Positions 1 to 7,956 of a stretch of DNA of 25,046 nucleotides are shown piece after piece; within the stretch, counting starts at the first letter, position 1, and every line of letters begins with the position of its first letter. The stretch is taken from contig CAAEFC010000046.1 in NCBI GenBank assembly GCA_900755065.1, positions 1-25,046 on the forward strand, read 5' to 3'. The position numbers and the translations under genes were made by a program. Under the pieces are notes generated by a model that had not been told where the DNA came from, ran no database searches, and was given only the letters and a program-made list of their open reading frames with translations. The DNA is from Bacilli bacterium. Lineage in GTDB: Bacteria > Bacillota_I > Bacilli_A > RFN20 > CAG-449.

Positions 1-19
1 GACTGATACCTGAAAGCAT
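1..19 (-). CDS. 5' end of a divergent gene leaving the window (partial)
   Basis: Only about six codons are visible (M-L-S-G-I-S on the minus strand), so no product can be named. The start is supported by a GGGGAGGAG Shine-Dalgarno about 8 nt upstream of the ATG whose first base is at 19. A second in-frame ATG at 25 sits too close to that SD to be preferred. A promoter-like TATAAT lies further upstream on the same strand. The gene is divergent from the LacI-type regulator at 264 and shares a control region of about 240 bp with it, so it may belong to the same sugar regulon; that is inference from position. Confidence 0.45.
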
Positions 20-75
20 ATACATCTCCTCCCCTTTTTCCGACCGATACGCATCCCTTTTTTGAATCTGCTTTC

Positions 76-105
76 ATTATACAGGAGGATTCTTCGATTT
101 GTCAC
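76..105 (-). promoter_or_regulatory. Putative sigma-A promoter for the left-edge gene
   Basis: On the minus strand a perfect TATAAT (76-81) lies 18 bp downstream of GTGACA (100-105), a 5/6 match to TTGACA. It would start transcription about 45 nt before the start codon of the left-edge gene. Confidence 0.5.
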
Positions 106-136
106 GATAAATTGTCGGAAATTTTGCAAGGTGTTT

Positions 137-170
137 ATCCGAGAATCGGATTTTCTTTCAGGAGAATCGG
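137..170. promoter_or_regulatory. Repeat cluster between divergent promoters (possible operator)
   Basis: There are two superimposed repeats. A perfect inverted repeat ATCCGA-gaa-TCGGAT occupies 137-151. The 9-mer GAGAATCGG occurs directly repeated at 141-149 and 162-170, with starts exactly 21 bp apart (two helical turns). The cluster sits between the two divergent -35 elements (100-105 and 205-210), where an activator or repressor site would be expected. The binding protein is not known from the sequence. Confidence 0.4.
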
Positions 171-204
171 TCAAAAACGTCCGGCGGATTGCGTTTTTAA
201 GGAG

Positions 205-233
205 TTGCAATGCACTTTTTTTTATAATATAAT
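205..233 (+). promoter_or_regulatory. Promoter of the LacI-GH65 operon
   Basis: TTGCAA (205-210), a 17-bp spacer and TATAAT (228-233) match the sigma-A consensus well. A second TATAAT overlaps at 223-228 but would give a 12-bp spacing. Transcription is predicted to begin near 240, inside the palindrome at 240-253, giving a leader of about 24 nt before the regulator start codon. Confidence 0.65.
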
Positions 234-239
234 GGATTT

Positions 240-253
240 GTTAAAGGTTTAAC
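240..253. promoter_or_regulatory. Palindromic operator, probably for the adjacent LacI-type regulator
   Basis: GTTAAAGGTTTAAC is an inverted repeat with perfect 6-bp arms around a GG centre. It covers the predicted transcription start of the promoter at 205-233 and lies 10 bp before the regulator start codon. LacI-family proteins bind short palindromes, often with a central CG, and commonly repress their own operon from this position. The palindrome and position are seen; the assignment to this regulator is inference. Confidence 0.55.
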
Positions 254-263
254 TTGGTGCGTT

Positions 264-1289
264 ATGAAAAAAATTGGTATTAAGGACATTGCCGAACACT
301 GCGGCGTTTCCATTGCGACGGTTTCCTATGTGATCAACGGCGTGGATAAAGTATCGGAAGAGAAGAAGAAAATCGTCATGGAAGCGATCAGGGAACTGGA
401 TTACAATCCGAATCTGAATGCGCGGGCGCTTTCAAAAGGAGAGTCCAGACTGATCGGGATTCTGCTGCCGTTAGTCGAAGAAGAAGACCGAATCGGCACG
501 GTTATCGGAAATAACCCGTTTTATATGGAATTCATCGCCGGCGTGGAACTGAGTTTGCAGGATCAGGGCTACGATATCCTGATTTCCGGCGCGAACAACA
601 ATCTGGATCTCCGTCGGTGGCTGTCGGGTCGCGCGCTGGACGGCATCATCGTCTTCGGTTCGGTGCCGAAAGAATTTCTGAAAACGATCGTCGGACAGGA
701 GATTCCTTGTTGCCTGGTCGACAGCGAAGATGCCAAGGGCAGGCTTTCCGTCGCGATCGACGACGAATTGGGCGGTTATCTGGCGACGAAGCATCTTTTG
801 ACTCTCGGACACCGTCGGATCGGATTTGCCGGAGCCTCGCTCAGCAAATCGAACGTCAACAAGAAACGGTGGCAGGGTTACCGACGCGCCTTGAACGAAT
901 GGGGACTGGACGTCGAAAGCCGTTTTGTGTTCGAAGACGACGTTTCCTATGAATCCGGCGAAAGGATCGCCGGGAGAATTCTTTCGGAAAAAGCGGATAT
1001 CACCGGTTTGGTCTGCACTTCGGACATCATCGCCATCGGCGTGATCAAAGAGTACAGCAACCGGCGGATCGCGATTCCGGAACATCTTTCCGTCGTCGGG
1101 TTCGACGACATCAAAATCTCATCTTATATCACTCCCGGATTGACGACGATCCGGCAGGACGTGGCTCTGAAAGCCAGACTCGCCGCGGAATACCTGATTC
1201 AAAGCATCGCGCATCACGGCGAAACCGAACGGCAGACGGTTCTTGTCCCGTCTCTGGTGATCCGGAATTCGACAAGAAAGATCGATTGA
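264..1289 (+). CDS. LacI-family transcriptional regulator
   Basis: This 341-aa protein has the standard LacI-family length and order. An N-terminal helix-turn-helix (about residues 4-56, with IKDIAEHCGVSIATVSYVIN and a hinge around YNPNLNARAL) is followed by a periplasmic-binding-protein-like effector domain (about 62-335, with features such as SVVGFDDIKISSYITPGLTT). It is likely cytoplasmic and DNA-bound, responding to a sugar or sugar phosphate. It is the first gene of a plus-strand run and ends 10 nt before the first GH65 gene, so it probably controls the downstream operon and itself. The start ATG has only a weak GGTG ribosome site but directly begins the conserved HTH. The effector is unknown; glucosides handled by the GH65 enzymes are the obvious candidates. 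Confidence 0.92.
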   Translation: MKKIGIKDIAEHCGVSIATVSYVINGVDKVSEEKKKIVMEAIRELDYNPNLNARALSKGESRLIGILLPLVEEEDRIGTVIGNNPFYMEFIAGVELSLQDQGYDILISGANNNLDLRRWLSGRALDGIIVFGSVPKEFLKTIVGQEIPCCLVDSEDAKGRLSVAIDDELGGYLATKHLLTLGHRRIGFAGASLSKSNVNKKRWQGYRRALNEWGLDVESRFVFEDDVSYESGERIAGRILSEKADITGLVCTSDIIAIGVIKEYSNRRIAIPEHLSVVGFDDIKISSYITPGLTTIRQDVALKARLAAEYLIQSIAHHGETERQTVLVPSLVIRNSTRKID

Positions 1290-1299
1290 GGAAAAAATT

Positions 1300-3572
1300 A
1301 TGGGAAAAGTGGCTTCCAAATATTTGAAAACAAGGCCTTTCTCCATCGCGGAAGAGGGCTGGCACCCGGAAAAGAATCGGGTGTCCGAATCGCTGTTTTC
1401 GCTCGGAAACGAATACCAGGGAATTCGTGGATTCTTCGACGAAGGAGTTTCCGCCGATTCGTTGCAGGGCGTCTATTTCAACGGCATTTACGAATACGCG
1501 CGGGAAGAAACCAAAAACGCGTACAAAGGCATTATTAAAAGACCGCATTTCATGATCAATTCGGTCAACTGGGTCAAAACCCGGATCGTCGTCGACGAAA
1601 CGGTTCTGGACTTGGGAAAGGCGTCAATTGAAGCGTTTGAGCGGGAACTCGATTTCCGAAGCGGTCTTTTGAAGCGCTCGTTCGTCTGGAATGTCGGCGA
1701 AAAGAAAATCCGGCTGACGTTTTTCCGCTTCCTGAGCATGACCCATTGCAAACGGGCATTTCAGAGAATCGAAATCGAAAGCGATCGGCCATGTTCGCTT
1801 CATCTCGAACTGGCGTTAGATTCTGACGTGCTTCACTGGGGCGATCATTGCTATTACGATCGGGTGGAAGAAAACCGGATCGGGGATGTTTTCTATCTCG
1901 AAGTGCAAACGCCGACGACGAAGCAAAAAGTCGTTTCGGCGATGAAAATAGAAGGATTGGGCGAAGATTACCGGGTTGTTTCCGGCGATAAAACGATCGC
2001 CGTCGCTCTGGATACGGAATTGAAACCGAACGAAAAAAAGGCGTGGACGCGTTTTGTCGTCAATACCGTCGATAAAACCGGCTCGAAAGCATTCTCTGTT
2101 CTTCGGGAGGAAACCCTGAAAGAAGTTTCGGCTTCCTGTGCAGAGGGGTTTGAAGGAAATCTGAATCGTCAAAAAGCATACTGGAAAGCCTTTTTCGACG
2201 AACACGACGTCGAAATCCGCGGCGATGATGAGAATCAGCAAGGCATCCGCTTCTGTCTCTTCCAGTTGCAGCAGACCTATCACGGTTACGACGCGTCGAA
2301 CAATATCGGCGCGAAAGGACTGACGGGCGAAGCCTATTCGGGACACACGTTCTGGGACACGGAAACCTATTGCCTTTCCTATTACCTTCTGAACGATCCG
2401 GACGCGGCGAAAAAACTGCTGCTTTACCGTTACCGCACGTTGAAAGAAGCCAAAGCGCGCGCGAAAATGCTCGACTGCCGGGGGGCTTGCTATCCGATCG
2501 CGACGCTGAACGGAGAGGAATCCTGCGCCCTGTGGCAGCACGCGTCTTTGCAATTTCAGCCGTCCACCGCGTCGCCTATGCGATCGAGCATTATTACCGA
2601 TTGACGGAAGATACGGAATTTCTGAAAGAATACGGCCTGGAAATGCTTCTGGAAATCGCTTCGTTCCTTTATTCGCGCGGCGATTACAATCCGGATAAAA
2701 CCGGGTTCGGTTTTTATTGCGTGATGGGACCGGACGAATTTCAGATGATGGTCAATCACAATACGTATACCAATTACATGGCGAAACGGACGTTCGAGTT
2801 TACGCTGGAAGCGGTCCGCCTTCTTCCGGAAAGCCTCGTTTCCGAAACGATGGAGAAAGTCGGCGTGACGAAAGCCTTTTTGGAGGAAATCCGTCTGGCG
2901 GCGGAGAAAATGATCCTTCTTTACGACGCTTCTAGCGGACTTTTTGAACAGCACGAGGGTTTTTTCAAACTTCCTCACATCGACGTCGACCGGATTCCGG
3001 TCAGCGATTTTCCGCTGTACGATCACTGGTCCTACGACCGGATTTACCGAAACGACATGATCAAGCAGCCGGATGTCCTGATGTTCCTTTTCCTGTACAA
3101 CAGTTCGTTCGATGCGAGGGAAAAGGCGGCGAACTATCATTATTACGAGCCTTGTTGCATTCACGAATCGAGCCTTTCGCCGTCGATTCATTCGATTCTG
3201 GCTTCCGAAATCGGCGAAAAGGAAGACGCCCTGCGCTTTTTCGGTTTTGCGACCCGTCTGGATCTGGACGACTATAACCGGAACACTTCGGAGGGCTTGC
3301 ACACAACCTCGATTTCGGCGGCGTGGATGAATATCGTCTACGGGTTCGGGGGCGTGCGCACCGACGGAAAGGAACTGAAAATCAATCCGACGATTCCGTC
3401 CGTCTGGGAGGGCTATTCTTTCTCTCTCCGGTACCGGAATTCGACGCTGAAAGTCTCCGTCGATCGAAAGGGCTACGAAGTCCGTCTCGTCGGAGGTCAG
3501 CCTCAGCGGGTGTGTCTGGGGGATCGTCCGGTGCGAATCGCGGACGTCTGCCGGGTTGATTTCCATGAATAA
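1300..3572 (+). pseudogene. GH65 disaccharide phosphorylase-like gene, interrupted by a -1 frameshift
   Basis: Two overlapping reading frames together encode one GH65 protein of about 757 aa, the usual size for maltose/kojibiose/trehalose phosphorylases. The first frame (1300-2604) carries the N-terminal beta-sandwich and the start of the (alpha/alpha)6 barrel (GHTFWDTETY; LWQHASLQFQPSTA). The protein then continues from codon GTC at 2571 in the other frame (VAYAIEHYYRL), which holds the catalytic-acid motif MGPDEF (Glu codon 2736-2738) and the phosphate-binding HESSLS loop, ending at 3572. One base, probably G, is missing in the run ACCGCGTCGCC around 2571. Without repair the first frame ends after a short unrelated tail and lacks the catalytic Glu, so the product would be inactive. 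The ribosome site (GAGGA) overlaps the regulator's stop. Family members convert an alpha-glucosyl disaccharide plus phosphate to beta-glucose 1-phosphate and a sugar; the exact substrate cannot be read here. A sequencing error is a real alternative. Confidence 0.85.
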
Positions 3573-4911
3573 GGCAAAGCGGTTTTTTCTCTTTTTTCTG
3601 ACGCTCTTTCTGCTCGTTTCCTGCCGTTTTTCCGGCGAAGAAAATGCTTCGGAACCGGGTTCGATCGAACCTGTTTCTTCCGAGTCGTCGGAACTTCCGA
3701 CGAGTTATCCGAAAGACGAAGAGGGCTTTTTGGTTTTGCCGGAGAAAAATTATGCTTATCCGCTTTCAACGGAGGGACAAAGCCGAATCCGATACGCGCA
3801 ATTCGTCGATCAGCCTTATTCTTCGCTTCGGCTGTATCAAGAAGGGGAAGAGATTCCGCTGTATAAGGTGCATACCAACGCTTCTCAGACGTGGACGCCG
3901 AACGATTACGTTCTCGCCGAAAATTCAGTGGGAATCATCGAAAAAGACGGTCCGGTTACGTTGGTGCTTTCGACCAATTTCGCTTTGACTTACGGAGCGA
4001 CGATCCGACCTCTTTCGAAAAACGTGCCGTATTCCGTCGATAAGGAAAAACGGTTGATCGCTTTGCCGAGCATCGCCGTTTTTGCGTTTTTCGTGTGGAT
4101 TCCGTTGATTCAGAACATCACGTATTCGTTTTCGACCGACGGCTATTACAGCGGTTTCGCCGGACTCGACAATTACGTGACGATTTTTAAGGACGCGAAA
4201 TTCATCGCGGCGTTAGGAAATACGTTCAAATATATCTTCTATTCGCTGCTCATCGGATTTCTGATTCCGTTTTTTCTGGGATTCATGCTTTCGGAAGTCT
4301 TCCACTTCAAGGGGCTGTTCCGTCTGATCATCTATTTTCCCTGCATGTTGAGCGGCATCGCCGTCGTCACGCTTTTCAAATACTTTCTCGATCCGGACGT
4401 ATCGCTGATCAATTCGTTCCTGACCGCGCTGGGCTTCAAGGCTTCGATGCTGACGAGCGATGTGGATTTAGTGATCCCTTTGATCGTCGTGGCCATGACC
4501 TGGCGGGGAGCCGGTTCGACGTCATTGATCTATCTTTCCAATTTTCAGCAAATCGACGATTCGCTTTACGAGGCGGGAAGAATCGACGGCGCGGGCGCCT
4601 GGCAACGCTTTATCCGAATCACCCTGCCGCAGTTGAAAGCGACCTTGATCACGCTGTTCGTCTTGCAGATCATTTCGGTGTTTCAGGTCTTCTACGAACC
4701 GTGGATCATCTCGGGCGGAGGTCCGAACAACGCTTCGATTTCGATGATGATGTATGCCTATATTCGCGGCGTCACCGAATCGAACATTCCTGTCGGCGCG
4801 GCCGCGGCGGTGGTTCTGACGATCATCATCATCGCCTTTACCGTTCTCTACTACGGCATTGTCCGTCTTCTCGACAAAGAAAAGCGGGTGAAGAAACATG
4901 AAAAAAAATAA
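3565..4911 (+). CDS. Chimera: lipoprotein N-domain joined to MalF-type ABC sugar permease
   Basis: This 448-aa reading frame has two unrelated halves. Residues 1-20 form a lipoprotein signal (FLLVSC lipobox, Cys20), then a Ser/Glu-rich linker, then about 110 residues of a beta-rich domain (EEIPLYKVHTN, GATIRPLSKNVPYSVDKEKR). That domain resembles the N-terminal module of beta-helix enzymes of the GH28/GH49 kind as I remember them. From about residue 164 it becomes a nearly complete MalF-type permease with about six membrane segments and the EAA loop EAGRIDGAGAWQRF...LP that contacts the ATPase. The junction is near 4039-4063. I chose ATG 3565, which overlaps the GH65 stop by 8 nt and gives a proper signal sequence. 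The permease partners MalG at 4898. A lipidated periplasmic-type domain ahead of TM1 is not a known MalF architecture, so a deletion or assembly join that removed the rest of the lipoprotein and a binding-protein gene is likely. Confidence 0.75.
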   Translation: MNKAKRFFLFFLTLFLLVSCRFSGEENASEPGSIEPVSSESSELPTSYPKDEEGFLVLPEKNYAYPLSTEGQSRIRYAQFVDQPYSSLRLYQEGEEIPLYKVHTNASQTWTPNDYVLAENSVGIIEKDGPVTLVLSTNFALTYGATIRPLSKNVPYSVDKEKRLIALPSIAVFAFFVWIPLIQNITYSFSTDGYYSGFAGLDNYVTIFKDAKFIAALGNTFKYIFYSLLIGFLIPFFLGFMLSEVFHFKGLFRLIIYFPCMLSGIAVVTLFKYFLDPDVSLINSFLTALGFKASMLTSDVDLVIPLIVVAMTWRGAGSTSLIYLSNFQQIDDSLYEAGRIDGAGAWQRFIRITLPQLKATLITLFVLQIISVFQVFYEPWIISGGGPNNASISMMMYAYIRGVTESNIPVGAAAAVVLTIIIIAFTVLYYGIVRLLDKEKRVKKHEKK

Positions 4912-5833
4912 ACGTCATCTCTCGTTGACGCACGATAAGACCGGCGGTCTTCTGAATTTCATGGATTATCGCGCGCTGTCGCATAAAATCTTTTACGGCG
5001 TGCTGGTTTTTCTTCTGATCGTGGCCTGCATGGTCGCGGTGCTTCCGATCTTCTGGCTGATCGTCAACGCGTTCAAATCCGCGGCTCAGTTCAACGATCC
5101 GAGCGCGCCGTTCTGGCCGACGAAATGGAACTTCGCCGCGATCACGCGCCTGTTCACCGAGTTCAACTTCGGTTCGTATTATCTGGTTACGATCGTCGTC
5201 GTCGTTCTGGCGATCGTCTTTTCGCTCGTGTTCAATGGTTTAATGGCCTACGTGATCGGCGTCCTGAAACCCAAAGGGCATAAGATTCTCCACTACATGA
5301 TCTTTTCGGCCTACATGATTCCGGGAATGCTGAGCATCGTTCCGTTATTCGAGATGATCACCAAAATTTACGGTGCTTTTGAAATTTACGGTCTTTCGCC
5401 GATTCACTTCGTCACGGTTACGCTTTGCTTCGGGGCGAATGCGTACTACTACATGCTGTTAAAAGACGCGTTCGAGAAAATTCCTGCTTCTCTTGTCGAG
5501 GCGGCGAAGATGGACGGATTAAGCGATCTTGGCATTTTCGTCCGGATCATTCTTCCGCTTTCCAAGCCGATTCTCGGCGTCGTGGCGATTTTCACGATGA
5601 CCGCGGCCTATTCGGATTTTCTCCTGCCGTATCTGGTTCTCTACGGTTACGGCGGAGAAAAGTTTTCTACGCTGATGGTGGAAATCTTCAACTTGCAGAA
5701 TTCCAACTCGAATATCACCACGCCGGAGATCCTGCTGGCGATCCTCTTTTCGATTTTGCCGCAGTTGGTGATGTTTATCGTTTTCCAGAAGCAGATTATG
5801 AACAACAACGTGAACGCGGGGATGAAAGAATGA
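4898..5833 (+). CDS. MalG-type ABC sugar transporter permease
   Basis: This 311-aa polytopic membrane protein has six predicted membrane segments. TM1 is around residues 34-60 (GVLVFLLIVACMVAVLPIFW). The EAA loop EAAKMDGLSDLGIFVRIILP couples to the nucleotide-binding subunit, and the C-terminal tail has NNNVNAGMKE. It is the second inner-membrane subunit of a CUT1-type carbohydrate importer, partnering the MalF half encoded just upstream. The start overlaps that gene by 14 nt, and the stop overlaps the next start as ATGA, so translation is probably coupled. The N-terminal extension of about 30 residues before TM1 is common in this family. Substrate is not deducible from the permease; linkage to GH65 suggests an alpha-glucosyl disaccharide. 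Confidence 0.9.
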   Translation: MKKNKRHLSLTHDKTGGLLNFMDYRALSHKIFYGVLVFLLIVACMVAVLPIFWLIVNAFKSAAQFNDPSAPFWPTKWNFAAITRLFTEFNFGSYYLVTIVVVVLAIVFSLVFNGLMAYVIGVLKPKGHKILHYMIFSAYMIPGMLSIVPLFEMITKIYGAFEIYGLSPIHFVTVTLCFGANAYYYMLLKDAFEKIPASLVEAAKMDGLSDLGIFVRIILPLSKPILGVVAIFTMTAAYSDFLLPYLVLYGYGGEKFSTLMVEIFNLQNSNSNITTPEILLAILFSILPQLVMFIVFQKQIMNNNVNAGMKE

Positions 5834-7956
5834 ACGGCGAATTTCTCTTGGTTAAAACCGATCTCGATCCCCGAAACATCGTCGCTTACGGCAACATGTT
5901 TCTGATCGGCAACGGCCATATCGGTTATCGGGGGACGTTGGAGGAATACGGCAAAGAGCAGATCACCGGTCTCAATATCATCGGATTTTACGATCGGTAC
6001 CGGGACAAGTGGAGAGAGAGTCTGAATGCGCCGAATCCGTTTTTCGTCGAAATTCAAGGACATCACTATCTGAAAGACAGACCGCTGTCCCACGAAATCC
6101 GGCTGAATCTGAAAACGGCGGTTTTCGCGCGGAAAACGGTGTATTCCGATCTGATCATCGAATCCCGGAGAACGATCAGCCAGTCCGAAGACAATCTTCT
6201 GCTGGAAGAATACCGGATCCGGATTCTGAAAAAAACGCATCTCGATCTGACTTTCGGACTGGACGCAGACATCTACGAAATCAACGGTCCGCATTTCAGA
6301 ACGAAGAAAGTGCATTCGGAGAGGCATACCGTCTTTTTCGAGGGAACGACCAATGAAGACGCGTATCTGGGTATGGAAGCCGTGTATCTCTTTTCCGATC
6401 TTCCGGCGGAACTTTCCGAGGAGGGACGTTTCCGTTTTTGCGAGGAAGTCGACCCGCAGGAGATCACGATCCGGATCATGGCGAAGATTTACGAAAGGAC
6501 GCTGGATCGAACGGAACAAAGCCGTTTCCGGGAAAGCGCCGATCCTTCGCATTTTGAAACGCTGTTTTCGCTGTCGGAAAAACTTTTCGCGGAAAAATGG
6601 AAAGTCGCCGACGTCCGGATCGAAGGCGATGAAAAAGCGCAGTTCAGCATGCGCTATTCGATCTATCACCTCCTGATTCTGGAAAACGTGAAGTACCGGC
6701 ATTCGATACCAGCGCGCGGTTTAAGCGGACAGACGTACAAGGGCGCGGTCTTCTGGGACAGCGAAATCTTCATTCTTCCTTTTTTCCTGATGACGAACCC
6801 GAAAATGGCGAGAAAGATTCTCGAATACCGGATTCATACGCTGGACGGAGCGAAAGAAAAGGCGAAAAAGTATCATTACGAAGGGGCGTTCTATTCCTGG
6901 GAATCGCAGGATACCGGTCTGGAAGCCTGTTCGGAATACAACGTCACCGATCCGGTCACGAATCAGCCGATCCGGACGTATTTCAACGAAAAGCAGATTC
7001 ACATTTCCGCGGATATCGTCTATGCGTTCAACGATTACCTGAGCCGGACAAAAGATTATTCGCTTCTGATCGACGGCGGTTACGAAGTGATGCGTCAGGT
7101 TCTGCTCTTCGTGATGTCCTACGCGACGAAAGGGGAAGTCGGTCTCTATCATTTCAACGACGTCATCGGTCCGGACGAGTATCACGAGAGGGTTGACGAC
7201 AACGCGTTCACGACGTATATGAATTACGAGAGCGTGAAACTCTATCTCAAATACTACGAAATTCTTCGCAAAGAGGGGCTGATGGACGTTTCCCACGACG
7301 AAGAACTCAGCCGGAAAGCCGAAAAGTTTCTTAGCGAAATCTATCTGCCGACGATTGGGGAAGACGGTATTCTGGAACAGTTCAAAGGGTATTTCGACCT
7401 GGAAGACGTCGGCGTGGAAGAAGTCCGGAAACGGGTCCGGAACGAAAAGGAGTACTGGGGGTCGAAAAACGGCGTGGCGACGCCAACGCGCGTCATCAAA
7501 CAAGCCGACGTCATCGCCCTGATGTCGTTGCAGTACAAGAAGTTCACCCCGGAGATGATCAAAGCCAATTACGATTTCTACAATCGGTACACGGAACACG
7601 GATCCAGCCTCTCGGCCAGCATGTATTCGCAATGCGCCTGCCGGATCGGCTATCTCGACGAAGCCTATACAATGTTTCTCCGTTCGGCGACGGTCGATCT
7701 CGAAGCGGGAACCTCGAAGATGTTCGCCGGGGGCATTTACATCGGCGGAACCCATCCGGCCAGTAACGGCGGAAGTTATCTTTCGGTCGTCAACGGATTT
7801 GCCGGCATGACCTTAAAAAACGGCCGGTATTCCTTTCACCCGAATCTTCCGGAAAAAATAAAGAAACTGGAATTCTCCTACTATCAGGAGAATCGGCTGA
7901 TGAAGGTTACGCTGACAAAGGATCGCGTCGCGATCAAGGAGGTACAAGATGATTAA
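5830..7956 (+). CDS. GH65 glycoside phosphorylase (kojibiose/maltose phosphorylase type)
   Basis: This intact 708-aa protein has the full GH65 layout: an N-terminal beta-sandwich from about residue 10 (IVAYGNMFLIGNGHIGYRGT), a linker helix, an (alpha/alpha)6 barrel (VFWDSEIFILPFF; VIGPDEYHERVDDNAFT with catalytic acid Glu450; phosphate-site HGSSLS) and a small C-terminal beta domain. It should cleave an alpha-linked glucosyl disaccharide with phosphate, inverting to beta-glucose 1-phosphate in the cytoplasm. The start ATG at 5830 overlaps the permease stop (ATGA); the open frame extends further upstream but inside the permease gene. The stop overlaps the beta-phosphoglucomutase start by 8 nt, fitting direct hand-over of beta-G1P. 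It differs clearly from the first GH65 of the operon in its motifs, so the two probably have different linkage or acceptor preferences. Substrate (maltose, kojibiose, nigerose, trehalose) is not settled. Confidence 0.92.
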   Translation: MNGEFLLVKTDLDPRNIVAYGNMFLIGNGHIGYRGTLEEYGKEQITGLNIIGFYDRYRDKWRESLNAPNPFFVEIQGHHYLKDRPLSHEIRLNLKTAVFARKTVYSDLIIESRRTISQSEDNLLLEEYRIRILKKTHLDLTFGLDADIYEINGPHFRTKKVHSERHTVFFEGTTNEDAYLGMEAVYLFSDLPAELSEEGRFRFCEEVDPQEITIRIMAKIYERTLDRTEQSRFRESADPSHFETLFSLSEKLFAEKWKVADVRIEGDEKAQFSMRYSIYHLLILENVKYRHSIPARGLSGQTYKGAVFWDSEIFILPFFLMTNPKMARKILEYRIHTLDGAKEKAKKYHYEGAFYSWESQDTGLEACSEYNVTDPVTNQPIRTYFNEKQIHISADIVYAFNDYLSRTKDYSLLIDGGYEVMRQVLLFVMSYATKGEVGLYHFNDVIGPDEYHERVDDNAFTTYMNYESVKLYLKYYEILRKEGLMDVSHDEELSRKAEKFLSEIYLPTIGEDGILEQFKGYFDLEDVGVEEVRKRVRNEKEYWGSKNGVATPTRVIKQADVIALMSLQYKKFTPEMIKANYDFYNRYTEHGSSLSASMYSQCACRIGYLDEAYTMFLRSATVDLEAGTSKMFAGGIYIGGTHPASNGGSYLSVVNGFAGMTLKNGRYSFHPNLPEKIKKLEFSYYQENRLMKVTLTKDRVAIKEVQDD

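Noticed and set aside
2560..2604. Programmed -1 frameshifting in the first GH65 gene
   Set aside because: No X-XXY-YYZ slippery heptamer, upstream SD-like stimulator or clear pseudoknot is visible near 2571; a one-base deletion explains it more simply.
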